NCBI GenBank assembly: GCA_032158125.1 | Contig: JASKOT010000001.1 | Location: 1,178,001-1,242,000, forward strand | Direction: 5' to 3' | Origin: Papiliotrema nemorosa | Taxonomy: Eukaryota > Basidiomycota > Tremellomycetes > Tremellales > Rhynchogastremaceae | Length of the DNA: 64,000 bases | Shown here: positions 23,354 to 35,800 of the stretch, one piece after another | Layout of the letters: each line of letters opens with the position of its first letter | Position numbering within the stretch: the first letter of the stretch is position 1 | Position numbers and translations under genes: made by a program | The notes under the pieces: model-generated | Seen by the model: only the letters and a program-made list of their open reading frames with translations | The model's database searches: none | Told to the model about the DNA's origin: nothing

Positions 23354-23362
23354 TATATATAT
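23354..23362 (-). promoter_or_regulatory. TATA box of family A gene 2
   Basis: TATATATAT lies 95 bp upstream of the ATG at 23259. It matches in type and spacing the elements before the two family B copies. Confidence 0.5.
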
Positions 23363-23704
23363 GTATCGGCAGTTGCTCTGGCACCGTGGGAATGACCGAA
23401 GCTTTCCGCCTCGGCGTCAGAAATCTTGAAGTCTGCCTTTTGTTGCCAATTGGGCCTAGCCATAACGTTCGAAGCGTAGAGTGTCTTCGCTTCGCAACAC
23501 TGATACACGAATGTGGCTTACGCCTTACTCGGCACAATCTTCCGCCCAAACGATCCTTTATGACCGGCATCGTCGCAGCGAGAGATGTGAGCAATCTTTG
23601 GGCGTTGTAAGCGATCAGTCTTGATCAAGCACTGCATCATTCCGCATAAGCGAAGCGAATATCATACGTGACGTGACGTCGAAAGAGTAGGGCTGTCAAT
23701 TGCC

Positions 23705-26520
23705 TTACGCCTTCTCCAAGCCTAGGTCTCTCGCAATCATCTTCCGGGCAATGGGATGCTGGAGGAGGTCAGTACCGTCGCCTATAATTCACGAGACTGG
23801 CTCCGAACGAAAACTCACATAGAAGGTTTCGTGCTCCAAGAAAGTCTTCTTTGCTAATTCAGGCGCTTGCTTGTGAAGCAATCGGAAGACTGGTCGACAG
23901 TACTTCATTCTTCCCTTATTGGTGACCCAAGCTAACGAATCAGTCTTCATCTTTCTCGGCGTATGGGACCAAACGTACCAGCCGCCTCCTTGGCGTACTC
24001 CGGACCTGACTTCAAGGCGATCTGGTAGAAACGCAGCTTGATCTCGGCATTGTCCGATTTGTCGATCGCGTACAACTTGTCGAGGGCTGCGACATGATCG
24101 ACCGGGAGGGCATCGAATGATTCGACCTTCTCCAGGAAAACGACTGGGGATCAGCTTTCTCCCGCTGGACGAGTATCATCATGGGCACGCACCTTTCTGG
24201 GTCGAGGAAAAGTCGGCGACATCCTGCGAAGAGAAGCCTTCTCCTGCTTTCTGATCTCGGCTCTTGTTCCATTTATCGGCGAGTTGGTTACACTGTCGCG
24301 TGAGCGCCGTTTGAACGCACTGACAAAGAGCGAGGCTTACAGGCTTGGCCAAAGAGTCATCGTACTCCATATCAACGCAGAGATCTTGTCCACTTCCGTG
24401 AAGCCACTGAAACATCAGTCGACAGGTCTCAGATGCCACATCCGACCCACTTCATCCCAATCAACCTTGCCGAGCGCTCTGACGTATTCTTGACCATTAG
24501 ACTGGTTTTCGAAGAAGTGGAAGAGGTGAGTTCTCCATTGTTCCGTAGTAATACTCTTTCCATTGAATGTCTTGACGTAATCCTTCATGTATGGCAAGAA
24601 GTGGTCGAGGCCTCCAACCGTTCGTTCAAGGTGGAGAAGGAAGTTTGATCCCTTATCGTTAGCGCCAGTCGCACATCTCAGTTCCAGCTCACCTTCTCGT
24701 ACGGGACCTGATTGTAGGCTTCATCGGCTGGTATCGTCAGCTAAATCATGGAAATCCTTGGGTCCCAACTTACGGTCCTATCTATCAGCGTCTAGACTGT
24801 CGCATGCGAGACATGTGCTCACCTCGTTATCCTCATAGTCCACGACTAGCCGCTGGAATCTCGGCTTGTCTTTTTGCAGAACAAGATCCAATTTGAGACC
24901 TCGGCGGCCTATGATCAGACGATTTCATTCATGATCCAGCCTTTCTCACCAATGTTATACGACCTGGGCAGTCAGCGATCATCACCAAATAGGTGGGCTC
25001 ACAATTGTCTAGCAGCCTCTCCATGCAGTTCTCGCATGAGCTAATTCAATGTCAGTATCCTATCATATCGTACCGAGGGCAAGACTTACCAATCGCTCGA
25101 GGTATGTGGTCCATCCCTGCGCATCAGTACGGTGGATGCGTGTAGCACATATGACGCACCTCGTTGAGCCAGAAGTGAGACCATGATGCACAGCCGATAC
25201 CGTTGCCAAACCAAGACTTGATGTCAGCTTCACACTTTGATCTCACGCGAGGGGGTACTTACGTGACTGATCTCGTGTGCTGCGACGTCCACTTCACTTC
25301 GGTCACCAGCGACCAGAGTGGGGGTGACGAATGTCAGACAACTGTTCTCCATACCTGGGATGATGAGCCACACAACAAAAAATGGAGATAATAGACTCAC
25401 CACCGTAAGGGAAGGATTCGGGGAGGACGAGTAGATCGTAGACTCCGAACTCGTATGGTGAAGTGAGTTCTTCGGCCTTCGCAACAAAGCTGACAGTCAA
25501 CGAGAAGATCGCCATCGGATCTCCAGGTCTCACTTGGCGGTGTCTTCGCTGAACTCCCAGAACACGGCGTCCATCATGAGAGGCTACACCGTCAGCAAAT
25601 GACTTCCTTGACGGAAGATAACGTACCTCGGTCCAAACACCGCTTCGCCATTTCCTGCCCGGGAGCTGCTCGAAAGCTCGGTAGATCAACTCTCCAGAAG
25701 CGATAGCAACGAGGTAAGAGGGGATAGCGACAGGCTGCGGTCAGCCACGCGTGCTCCGAGGATGAGATAGCTGACATACCTGGTCGTACACGTATTCTAC
25801 TTCCTTTCCGAATTCCAACTGCTGTTCTGGAGGAGGCGATTGTCGCAGTCCCGACATCAAGACGGGGAGGGTGGACTTGACTTTGGCAGAGTAGGTCGAC
25901 TTGATAGCAGGCGTGTCTTGGGACGGGAACATGGATCGAGCGTGAATCTATCGCAAATTAGATACGATACGATCCTTAGGAGTGAGACAGCTTACAGCTT
26001 GCGATTGAGAGTAGAGGTAAGGGTATTTTCCAGACTTAGTCTGGACGGGTTCGAGCCATCCTACGGCGGTGCAGTCTTTAGTGGTGGAGTAGGTAATCTT
26101 GACATCGAAGGTCTGGTAGGTCAGCGTCGAATCTTGGGTTTTGTGCGGATATTTAGAATGAATGATACTCGAAGAACAGATGGAAGCTTCACTCACCGAC
26201 CCTGACGAGACTCGCTCTGGAAGACTGAAAGACAGAGCTGACCCGATCGTACCGATTCTCTCCCCGACATCAAACTTGACCTCCTTTCCCTGCACCTTGA
26301 CCTTTTGGATATCGAGGTAGCTGGTATCAAGCACAACCTTCTCCGCATCTCCCTTGGCGACAAAGCTCAAGACGGCATGTCCATGGAAGATCCGCCCGGT
26401 CCAGTCGATCGTCCATTCGAGGTGAGTGTGCTTGACGATCACCTGGGTGTAATTTGACTGAGTTGCCTTGTCCGCGTCTTGAGGAGAGGAGAAGGTAGCT
26501 GGTAGCTGAAGCGTTGTCAT
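23705..26520 (-). CDS. Leukotriene A4 hydrolase-type M1 aminopeptidase
   Basis: Zinc metallo-aminopeptidase of the LTA4H / yeast Lap2 group, probably cytosolic, removing N-terminal residues from peptides; the family can also show epoxide hydrolase activity. The ATG at 26518-26520 ([10 protein letters not shown]) is the first in frame, and the frame upstream contains no ATG. It is a multi-exon gene, interrupted more than ten times by short introns. Visible motifs in order are a beta-sandwich N-domain ([18 protein letters not shown]), FPYGG followed across an intron by [14 protein letters not shown] (substrate-binding GxMEN), the zinc motif VAAHEISH, then SWFGNG and FWLNEG with the third zinc ligand, and TTYLERL. 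The C-terminal helical domain ends [17 protein letters not shown]. Its start lies 288 bp from that of the divergent dehydrogenase gene. Confidence 0.92.
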
Positions 26521-26808
26521 TTTCTTCTCTGTGTTGCTCTGTGCAGATGGTAGAGATGCAAAATGTCTAGAGGGATTGGAATGGGACCCATGTGGTGTCG
26601 TCAAGGGAGGGTCGAGGTGTCGGTTGTCGGAATGCGGGGTAATCCATCGGGAAATGCGGGGTAATCCACCTTTGAAGCTATATTTAGCCGAGAGATTAAC
26701 CGAAAATACCGGATCTCGACTCAGCAACCTCACGAGACGAGTGCAGAGTGAACCGCTCAACTCTCATCTGCATCGCGTATGAGGGCAAGCTCGATCATTC
26801 GAGGCACA

Positions 26809-28010
26809 ATGACCAAGCTCGACACTCTCCTAGTGACTAAAGCCAACAGCGAGGCTGCTCTGGCCAAAATGCGATCATCTTTCAAAACAGTGCACTACTA
26901 CCCCGACAACGCTCCCATCCCACCGGAAGTTCTGCAGTCGTCGGAGATGCTATACACGGGAGGGGGTAGATTCTCAAGCTCTATCAAAAGCTTGGAGGAT
27001 ATGCCCGGCTTGAAGCATATTCAAATGGCCAGTGCGGGTGCAGGGGGGATTCTGCTTTCGGATATCTTCAAGCAGCATCTTGACAGAGGAGGAAGGGAGA
27101 TCACCCTGGCGGGGGCCAGCGGGACACATGTCTTGAGTATACCGAACTATGTTGTGGGAACGACAATCATTCTATTCCACCAACTCCAAGTCCAGCTTCT
27201 GGCTGCGAGGGTGAGTGAATCCTTGCGGGGTTGAGATGTATCTGACCTGATACTGCAGAACGAGGCCAAATGGAAGTCTGGGGAAGAATTGGATATCTCA
27301 GGACGAGGAATCTACGCTCGAAAGACGTTTGGTCGTACCGCCGGGATGTTGGGGTACGGTGCGCTAGGTAGAGAGACTGCTCGACTGCTCAAAGCGCACG
27401 GTATGAGGATCATCGCTGCCAACACGAGCGGAAAGAAGACGACCGATGAGGGGTACATCATACCTGGTACAGGTGATAAGGAAGGTGAGCACCGCTTACA
27501 AGTCGGGGTGCTCATCTCAGGTTCTATACCCGAGGAATTCTTCTCGACGAAAGATCCGAAATCCTTGGACGCCTTTTTGAAACAAACAGACGTTCTGGTC
27601 TGCTCACTCCCTGGTACCCCTCGGACGCAGTACCTACTCGATGCACAGAAGCTCGGTAAGTCATTCGGGACTTTCATACCGACAGAGACTGATTTGACAC
27701 AGCACTGATGAAGCCAAACGGATTGTTCATCAACGTAGGCCGGGGCAGTCTCATTCGATCAGAAGACATCATCACTGCCCTAGACGCACCGAATGGTCTC
27801 TTTGGCGCCGCATTGGACGTGACGGATCCTGAACCTCTTCCCGATGGACATCCATTATTCACTCATCCGAAATGTATCGTCACGCCGCATTTGTCAGGTG
27901 ATACAGAGGGAGAATTCGACATTGCTACGGATATAGCTTTGGAAAATGCCGAGCGGATTAGAAAGGGTGAGAAGCCTTACAACTTGATAGATCCTGCAAA
28001 GGGGTACTAG
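26809..28010 (+). CDS. D-isomer-specific 2-hydroxyacid dehydrogenase
   Basis: NAD(P)-dependent oxidoreductase that interconverts 2-keto acids and D-2-hydroxy acids; the exact substrate cannot be told from sequence. The start is taken at MTKLDTLLVTKAN, and an in-frame ATG ten codons earlier (26779) is possible. Introns lie at 27211-27258, about 27485-27520 (36 nt, in frame, therefore optional) and about 27656-27702. The Rossmann motif is GMLGYGALGRETARLL. The catalytic triad is visible as Arg in NVGRGSLI, Glu in TDPEPLPDG and His in VTPHLSGD. The protein ends PYNLIDPAKGY. It shares a probable bidirectional promoter with the aminopeptidase gene. Confidence 0.9.
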
Positions 28011-28127
28011 TCGTCGAGGCCTCGTGGACGAAATTACTGCAGTCTGATGCATGATACAAAGACATTTGTCTCTGCTACATTCTTCATTCTAGCAGAATGT
28101 GACAGGCTGCCGCCGGCCGAAAGTAAT

Positions 28128-29089
28128 CTACATGAATTGCATTTTGCTTGGTCTGCAGGTCAGCTTCGTAGAGCAATGATTGAACACTCACCTAACGCGT
28201 AAGGTCAGCCCGATCCAGATGAGCGGTAGACCAATCCAGTACGCTAGTGTTCTCAAGAAGAGTCTATGCCCTTGAGACCAAGTCGACCAGGTGCCTCCTA
28301 GGTGCGCAGTAATCAGTGCCAAAGTGACCAAAAGATACCCCGACACCCTACAGTCAATCCTTGCTCCCGCTGATACGACAGCTTGCAATCTTGCACATCC
28401 CGTCTCTCGCGCTACACACCCTTTTTCTTCCCGCTGAGCAGATAGGAAGCGACCCATGACTCACCTATGATACTTGTAGACCTTCTTCGCCTTGACTTCC
28501 CCTCCAAATGCCTTTCCTCCAAACCACACACTTAGACCACCTACCAAACCCTGTACAACGACCCAGCCAAGCGTCACCAGGCCAAAAAAGCTATGCCAAG
28601 TTGTGAAATGTTTTGCGGCGTGAACATGCTTGTTCATCCACATGGCTGCGACGCCCACGCTCATCCCTAAGGACCCCAATCCCATCACATTTTGGTGTAT
28701 CCCGAATCTCGTTTTGCGGGAGGCAGAAGACGGAGGGGGCGGTTGCAGAGGGGTGATTCCAGTAAGAAAGAGTAGGATGGAGAGTGACATGAGAGGTGGA
28801 TGGGGGGTGAACCATCCTGCGGAGAAACCATTACGAAGGACAATGTACCATGTCACGGGGAGGAAGAGCGCAGAGCCGATCTGTCAATCAGCATAAGCGG
28901 AGGATCGGGGGATGGGGAGAAGGTTGGAGGACTCACAATAATGCTGGTGAGGGACAGCTTGTCCAGTCGACTGGGAGAAATGTCCAGAGTGGAGAGGGGC
29001 GACTTGTGTTTGGGTTCGGTTCGACCGGTCGAACCCAATAATGCCTCGTTTTCAGGATTAGGCGTCGACCGTCTAGAAGTAGTCGACAT
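28128..29089 (-). CDS. Cytochrome b561 domain membrane protein
   Basis: Multi-pass membrane protein of the eukaryotic cytochrome b561 / ferric-reductase-like group, moving electrons across a membrane with two haem b groups. It starts MSTTSRRSTPNPENEALL with a cytosolic tail, and several hydrophobic helices follow after the first intron. Likely haem-ligand histidines are visible in FGIHQNVMG, AKHFTTWHSFFGL and KVYKYHR. The core ends SGYLLVTLALITAHLGGT, then LAYWIGLPLIWIGLTLRVR. A stop follows directly if the last donor is ignored. With the canonical intron (GTGAGT ... GCTGACCTGCAG) a short last exon gives RPSKMQFM, ending at 28128. No fused dehydrogenase or DOMON domain is seen. Confidence 0.85.
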
Positions 29090-29384
29090 GGTAGACCTAT
29101 TCCTTGCGATTTGTGTATTCTCCAGCAGATGGTCTGGAATCCTTTCTGAGCTGAGATGCTTAGAGGACAAACACTGTGAAACGGAAGAGAGCCCTCTCAG
29201 CTGTCGATCGGTGTCCAACTGAAATCGAGAGATTTGGCAACATGAGGGTGGGATCCATCGGACAAGACCGATGCCCGAGCACATGGCGACATGCTTCCCA
29301 TACGATTTATTCATGCTGATTCATTCAAACTCTTCTCTTTTGTGCTGGTGCGATCAAGACAGCTGCTGGACTAGGCTCCTCCTC

Positions 29385-32300
29385 TCAAAGGAGGTCGACT
29401 CCATCTCCGGCGGGGTTGGAGACAGCCCGAACTCTCCCGCTCATTCCAAAGAAGTCTCCTTCATAAGCCACCCAATCGCTGCGTTGATCCACGTCCGATC
29501 CATCATGGACGCCCAGCAGTTCGACAAGGTTAGAACTTGCCAGAGCGATCGCTTCTTCCTTGGTGAAACCTCCGTTGGCGTAGGCCCAGGCAGCTTCATA
29601 TCGGACATTCCTCGCTTCCCACGCCTCAGGATGTCCCAGTCCGACTTTCTGCCTGGGTCAGCTCGAGTCAAAGCATGCAAGGGAGGAGGTACTCACAACT
29701 CCTCTGAAGGCGAGATATGCCGGGAGGGTCTGTTCGGACAATGGGGGACCGGGCATAATCCGTCGATTATCCCAATCTGCAGGGAAAGATCTGGCCGGAG
29801 TGACAATCACTCCAATGTCCTCTTTGGCCAAATCATCGGCGACCTGAATATTAGTGATCGCCCTCATTTCCGTTCCAGGTGAAACTCACGAGCCAAGATT
29901 CAGTGCCACCAAGAATGGTGATTCTAGCTCCAGGAGCAACCTCTCGCTTAAGTCGGACGATCGAAGCAATCACGTCCGCCTTGTTGACCTCGACGACCAA
30001 CCTCCTCTCACCCCTCTTGACCGCCTTGATCTCCTTGACGATCTCGGATGTCTCCTCGGCCTCCGAGGATGATTGAAGCAAGTGTCTCAGGACCGCAAGT
30101 TTGGTCGAGATGGACTGCTTAGAGTTGTCCAGAGCGATGTGCAACGCCGCGGCGGGGTTGATGATTGCGCCTTGGGAGAGGGAAGTCAGGGCAGATGTAG
30201 AGAATGCGTAGGATAGACCAGAGAAGAGACCGCCTGACAGGGGCGAGGCGACTGCGGCTGTGACTCCGGATCGGTATGCCCAGCTGTAATCAGCCTCAGT
30301 GATGCTTTCGGCACACATCGACTCACAGCTCATCTTTTCCGTCGAAAGAAGCACCGTCGACTCCATGGACAAGCAGACCTTCCAAGAGCTCTGATCCATC
30401 GCTTAATGGGTCGTATGCGCTCTATCGATCAGTGAGGCCGAGTGTTGCGTCAGGACTTGTGACTTACCCCATCAGAGGTAGACTTTTCCTGGTCAATCTC
30501 CTTGAGACCCAAGAAAGATCCAACGCTGATCAAGCCCGGGGTCACACTGCCACCTTTCAAGTCCACAATCTCAAATTCGATCCCTTGTTCCGTCGCGCAT
30601 TCACCCACGCAGACAATTTCTCCGTTCTGGACTACGACTCTTCCTTCGCCATTGCTTAGCGATCCGACCCGTTCGGGGGCAAAGTACTCTGCGACATTGG
30701 TGAAGATGACATTCTTGGAAGTCTTCTTCGATCGAAGCTCCGGGTTACCTCGAGTCAAAACTGCCTCTTTGGCCTCTTCGTCCCATTTCCCACTCCTTGT
30801 TACATTTTGCGCTTCGAGGGGTTTCTCAATCGTATGAGGGTGCAAGATCTGCGGAATCCCATCGATATAGGTCTGTTTAGGAGTAGCACCCAGAGTCAAA
30901 GGGAAGCTGTCCCAGACGACAATATCGGCATCGTAGCCTACTCTGACGTATCCGACTCGATGGTCCAGTCCGATGGCTTTGGCAGGGATGGTAGTCACGC
31001 TGCTCAACGCTTTGGAATAGTTGAGACCGTAGTGATGTCCCTGCGCAGCTTCGTATACCAGATATCTCGAGTTGAGGACTGGATGGTCCGATTTGAACGC
31101 AACATCAATACCGTTCTCCGTCAAGACCTTGGCAGCGAACTCGGAACCTCTATACGACTCCTTTTTGTACCTCGCGTTCGTCGCGAAAATAGTAACAGTG
31201 GGCGGTTCGTCTCCGTAAACCGATTTCAAGAGATCCGGGACGAGATATGCCTCGTGGGCGTGGTGGAATGCCGAGACGTGGAACTTGAACTCGTTGGAGA
31301 TCCGCACGAGGTCGGTGAGATCTACCGTTTCGTAACAATGAATGTTGACTTTGACTTGACCACGAATCACATCGGCCAGAGCTTCCCATTCGAGAGAAGT
31401 AGGGAATGGTTCTTTTTGGGATTTGGGATCTTCGCACCATCTTTCTTGTTTAGCTTTGAGCTCGGATCCTTCCGTGTAAGCTCGTCGGAAATCGTAGGCC
31501 GTGTCGAGTCGGGTTTGGCTGTAGACTCTCGAAGGGTTCTCTCCACAGGCATGCTTGATATGCCTCCATGCGTGGGTCCGGTGCCAAGAGCCATTTCGGA
31601 TCTCGAAAGCGGGCTCGACAAGCATACTCTGGGGAGTATTCTCTGCCGTCCATCGGGGTTTGAAAGGGTATGCAGTTCCACCGATGGCGTCTGATGATGA
31701 GTGAGCCTCCTTCCGACAAGCCGTGAGAGATGACTCACTCGCTGAACCAGGCAAGACCAACATGGTAGTGATTCCACCTGCAATGGACCCGTTGAAAGCC
31801 TCGTCGTGCGTATCAAACCCATCAAGAGATCTCAACCAAGGTTGGACACTACCTTTGAGCGAGTTTGTATCGTCGCTTCCTCTGAGGTGAGGGGAAGAAT
31901 CCACCCCAAGATGAGAGTGCATATCGACGATTCCTGCGTATCAGCCGGTGTTCTTATCATCAAGCGTTATCTGTTGAGCAGGTCCTTCACTTCCGGTGTC
32001 CAAGGGGAAAGCACGGCGAAGGAGAGAATGACCACTTACCAGGTGTGACCCAAGCTCCGTTCAATTGCACCTCCTCGACATCTCCAACCACATCATCCCA
32101 GTCCTCTCCTTTACCAATCTTCCTCACTACCCCACCTTGCAAGAGCACATCCACCCCGCTCAATATCTCCTCTCCACCCTTCTCACCCGTCCACACCGTC
32201 CCATTCTTCAGCCATACCCCTCTAGTCCCTTTGACAAATCTGTCACTCTCTCTTCTGCTCGCATCTGATTTCTTGAAATGGGGCGGAGGGCGGGAGATGA

Positions 32301-32586
32301 TTTTACATTGTTCGATACCTTCTTTGACGTATCCCGGAACAGGAGTAGGTTTCGGGTACGGAAATCCGAATGCGAGGTCCAAGTCGTATCCCAATGAACG
32401 GTGGAGTGCGAGGAAAGTGAGGATACCGAAGAAGACCAAGCCCGATTGAGATAGGGTGATCTTACATGCCGGGAGGGATTGACGGGGTTTCTTTATCTTC
32501 TCGTCGTCCTCGTACGTTTGCTCATTGTGCGCGGGTAAGAGAGGCTCAACAGACCCGTTGGCCGTCTTGCGAGGCTGCAGTCCCAT
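29385..32586 (-). CDS. Membrane-anchored amidohydrolase (metal-dependent hydrolase, TIM-barrel)
   Basis: Amidohydrolase-superfamily enzyme with an N-terminal signal anchor. The first in-frame ATG (32584-32586) gives MGLQPRKTANG. Dibasic and acidic residues are followed by one hydrophobic helix (SGLVFFGILTFLALHRSL, about residues 43-60), so the catalytic domain probably faces the lumen or exterior (type II topology). Metal ligands of the active barrel are all visible: H-x-H in VDMHSHLGVD, His in VNIHCYETVD, His in SAFHHAHE, and Asp in AFKSDHPVLN. The composite beta-domain surrounds the barrel (VTPG ... DADIVVWDSFPLTLGA). A second half with a less conserved barrel-like region runs to the end (GRVRAVSNPAGDGVDLL). 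Introns interrupt it in at least six places. The substrate is unknown; relatives include imidazolonepropionase-like enzymes and CE9 annotations. Confidence 0.85.
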
Positions 32587-32878
32587 CGTGCTGGAATCAG
32601 AGATGGGAGTGAAGGTCAAACACGAAGATGGCCTATATGGCAATGGTCAGTGACACCTTCGGGCATGTCCGAGGATCCCGAGAAGTCAGTCACCACATGG
32701 GCCATCCATCCACCCTGGCACTCTAATGGTGAGCTTGAGCGAGCCTCGACGTACAAGAATAGCATGGAATAATTGTCAGAAAAGATATATACACATGGTC
32801 ATTTATCATAGTCTTCCCTCTCCATACCCTGTCATCGGCATCGGCGGCCCCAGCGGAAGACGACTCCTGTCCATCCCT

Positions 32879-35800
32879 TTACACCTCCTCATCTCCCTCC
32901 ATACTGCTATCACTCCGATTGGCATCTCTCGCACTCAAGACCGACCTCGTACTCGGTGTGCTGATTCCCTTGACTGTTCCCTGGGTTCCTATCACCTTGG
33001 CCAATAAGATTTCTGCGCCCTTTATCGGCGTGCTGACATCTTTACGTTCCCCATGAGCGGGTCTCGAACTAGCTGATAGCTCTACCAAATCTGCCGAGGG
33101 GTTTTGGACCGAATGAGGCTTGTTGTGTCTTCCAGCATGGCGAGGTTGCTGTTGACCTAGATTACTGGTGATGCCGTCCAGATCGTCATCCGAATCGGAA
33201 TCTGTCATCGACGGCGGGCCACGGGTGGTGGCTTTCGAGATGAAATTAGACGAAGCGGGAGAGGAAAGATTGGTTTGAACGATGTACTCTAGCCGTTGAG
33301 CCGATTTGAGGAAAGGTGAGGGCAGGTCGCCTGGTGAACCGACATCGATCAATTGAGTGGGGTATACGGGTGCAGCATGAAGTCCCTTCTGCCCGTCGCC
33401 GGTTGCAATGACATGGGGAATCGGTTGAACATCATACTCTGGTGACGCGGGAGGGATCTCCGTGGTCAAGACTGGGGATAAAGCTCGGGGGAGCGACACT
33501 GATATCGGAGACGATTTCAAGCTCGAACCTCGAGTCGCGGCTACCGGCGACACCAAGATGGATGTGGGTATGTCCATCGGCCGAGATACAGTCGTCGTGT
33601 CTCGCGCGAACGATCCAGCCGGGTATCCTGTCCCAAGAGTGTCCGTCGTCTCCTTATCCTCCTGATAGTCCTCTTCGCCTCCGTCACACTCGACCTGTTC
33701 AACCTCTTCGACTTCCTCCTCTTCTTCCTCTTGATCGCAAACATCATCTTCGTCGTGATGTCGTGCCGCTTCGTCCATCAGACTCGTCTCGTCATCTAGC
33801 ACCATCTCGTTCAGACCTGTGCCCGAGGCTGAAGCCTGTACACCAGTAACATCGGCGCGAGGGGCTATGACTGTGACTTCCTTCTCATACGCTTCGAGTA
33901 AAATTCGTAGATCATCGTCGGATTTCTGGGTCGCGTGTATAGGACTTTTCGGTAATGGGATATCTTTCGGTGGTAACTTTGCCTTCTCGCCTGGGCTGAG
34001 GGGTAACGGAACACTCTCCGGCTTGACTCTAGCGACTCTATTCGCCAATGTCGCGGATACCTTCAACGGTGGTCTCCCCGTCGAAACCGTACCTTTACCC
34101 ATGATAGACCCTTGAGTGTTGCCCTTGGTAGGTTTGAACGAAGGCAGCGGTGCTTTTCGGCGTATCCTGTCAGCTCGGACAGGCGGTATGGTGACTGATG
34201 CGTGAGTCTTGACAGTGCGAGACGTGGTGGCGCCGATCGTCGCACCGGTGGTAGAAGCGGTGGCCGGGGGTGGGTTCGAGGATTTTGCGGCTCTTGGGAC
34301 TGGCGCTTTCGGTACGGGAGGCTTGACTGGGATAGTCGAGGCTGTTTTGGAAGACTGGGTCGAGCTGGACGCTGCCGAAACGGATCGAGCGACAATTGCT
34401 GGCGCTGTCGAGCCCTTGCCCAATCCAACTCTCGGCGGGATTGGAGCCTTGTCAGAGGGTCTGATGGCCACTGTAGCGCCAGTTTGCACTTGCCCGTCTG
34501 CCCTACTCCCCGCAGTGACCTGTTCGAAGGCTTGCTCGCCATCTGACGGGGGAGGAGCAGCCTTGACTGGAAGAGCAGCTTTGGCGACGATAGGTTTCGA
34601 AGCAGCTCGAGCAGCTGTAGTACTTGGCTTGAAGGTCTTCCTCTCAATCGCGGCTGGTGCACGTGCCTTCGCTGGCGGGGGCGGGACGGCAGGTTTTCGG
34701 GGTACTGCTGCTTTCTTCGTTTGAACAGGCTTCGCATCGACACTTTTGGCTTTTGATCCGGTTGATTGAGCGAGAAGGCGATGTCGTCTTGGCGGTTCTT
34801 TAGAATACACCGCGGGTGGAGCGACAACGGTCGCTTCAGTCACAGTCTCTGCTTCTGTGGAATCGGGAAGAGAGACCGCAGCCATGGCCGGAGAAGGAGG
34901 AAGTGGAATATGCAACGCGGAATCCCGACGTTCCGTTTGACTCTCGGTGTGAATCTGGGTGCTTTCATCGTTCCCGATGTCTTCTTCAACCGGGGATACA
35001 CTTTCGACTTCTTCCACGGTTCTATCGTCTCGTTTCTCTTGGAGATCGTTGGATGAGTCGAGAAGCGGCTCTGATAGACCTGGCACATCTTCTGCTGCAG
35101 ATAACGCCGAGATCTCCACCGTAGCCAACGCACTCGCTAGCTCTTCGATCTTGGTATTGGTCGAACCAACGTGCGGGTCACCCAGAGCCCTTTCGTCACT
35201 CATCGACTCGTTGACGCTGACAAATTGCTCCTCCTCGTGATCCAATCGTGCCTCGTCGTCGGGAGTGGGACCCTCCACGGTCGGTAGCTCTCCTGCTGGT
35301 ACTCGCTCCTCAGTCTCGTCTCCGACCAGAACCTCACCCCCATTCGCTTCGACCCTCGGCACCGTCCTCAAGTCCTCATTCTCTTCTACCTGTTTCGAGC
35401 TCGTAGATCTTAACAGAACGGGCATCATAGGTGAGTCGACCGCTTCCGTCTTTTGCTTGAGCACCGAGGGTGAAATATGAGCAAAGTAACTCCCATGTGG
35501 ACTCTTCGTCAAGACCGGTACCGGGGATGCCGGGAGGGGTATAGTTCGTATCTCTTCTTCCAACTCGCTGACCCGTTTCTTGACCATCTTCCGATCTTTG
35601 AGTATCGTTGCAATTTCAGTCTGAGAAGGTGTCGCAGGTATCGGTGCCTTGTCAGGTTGAGGGGTCGGAGCAGTGACCACCCGACGTTGGATTGGGCGGA
35701 CGGCAGGACCAAGACGACTGACAGGGGGCTGTTGTGGGATTCGAACCGGTCCGCGTAGAACCGAGGGATAAGCAGTGGAAGAGGACGAGGGAGCGGTGAA

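Noticed and set aside
26521..26760. 80-residue arginine/serine-rich N-terminal extension of the aminopeptidase (mitochondrial-like)
   Set aside because: The open frame upstream of 26520 contains no ATG, only a TTG at its start, so it is probably 5' UTR.
29019..29037. 18-bp perfect palindrome GGTTCGACCGGTCGAACC
   Set aside because: It falls inside coding sequence of the cytochrome b561 gene (GSTGRTE) and is most simply a coding coincidence.
35738..35760. tRNA T-loop-like string (GGTTCGAATCC) on the minus strand
   Set aside because: It lies inside the CLASP coding exon (RGPVRIPQ) and no acceptor stem, D-arm or anticodon arm can be folded around it.
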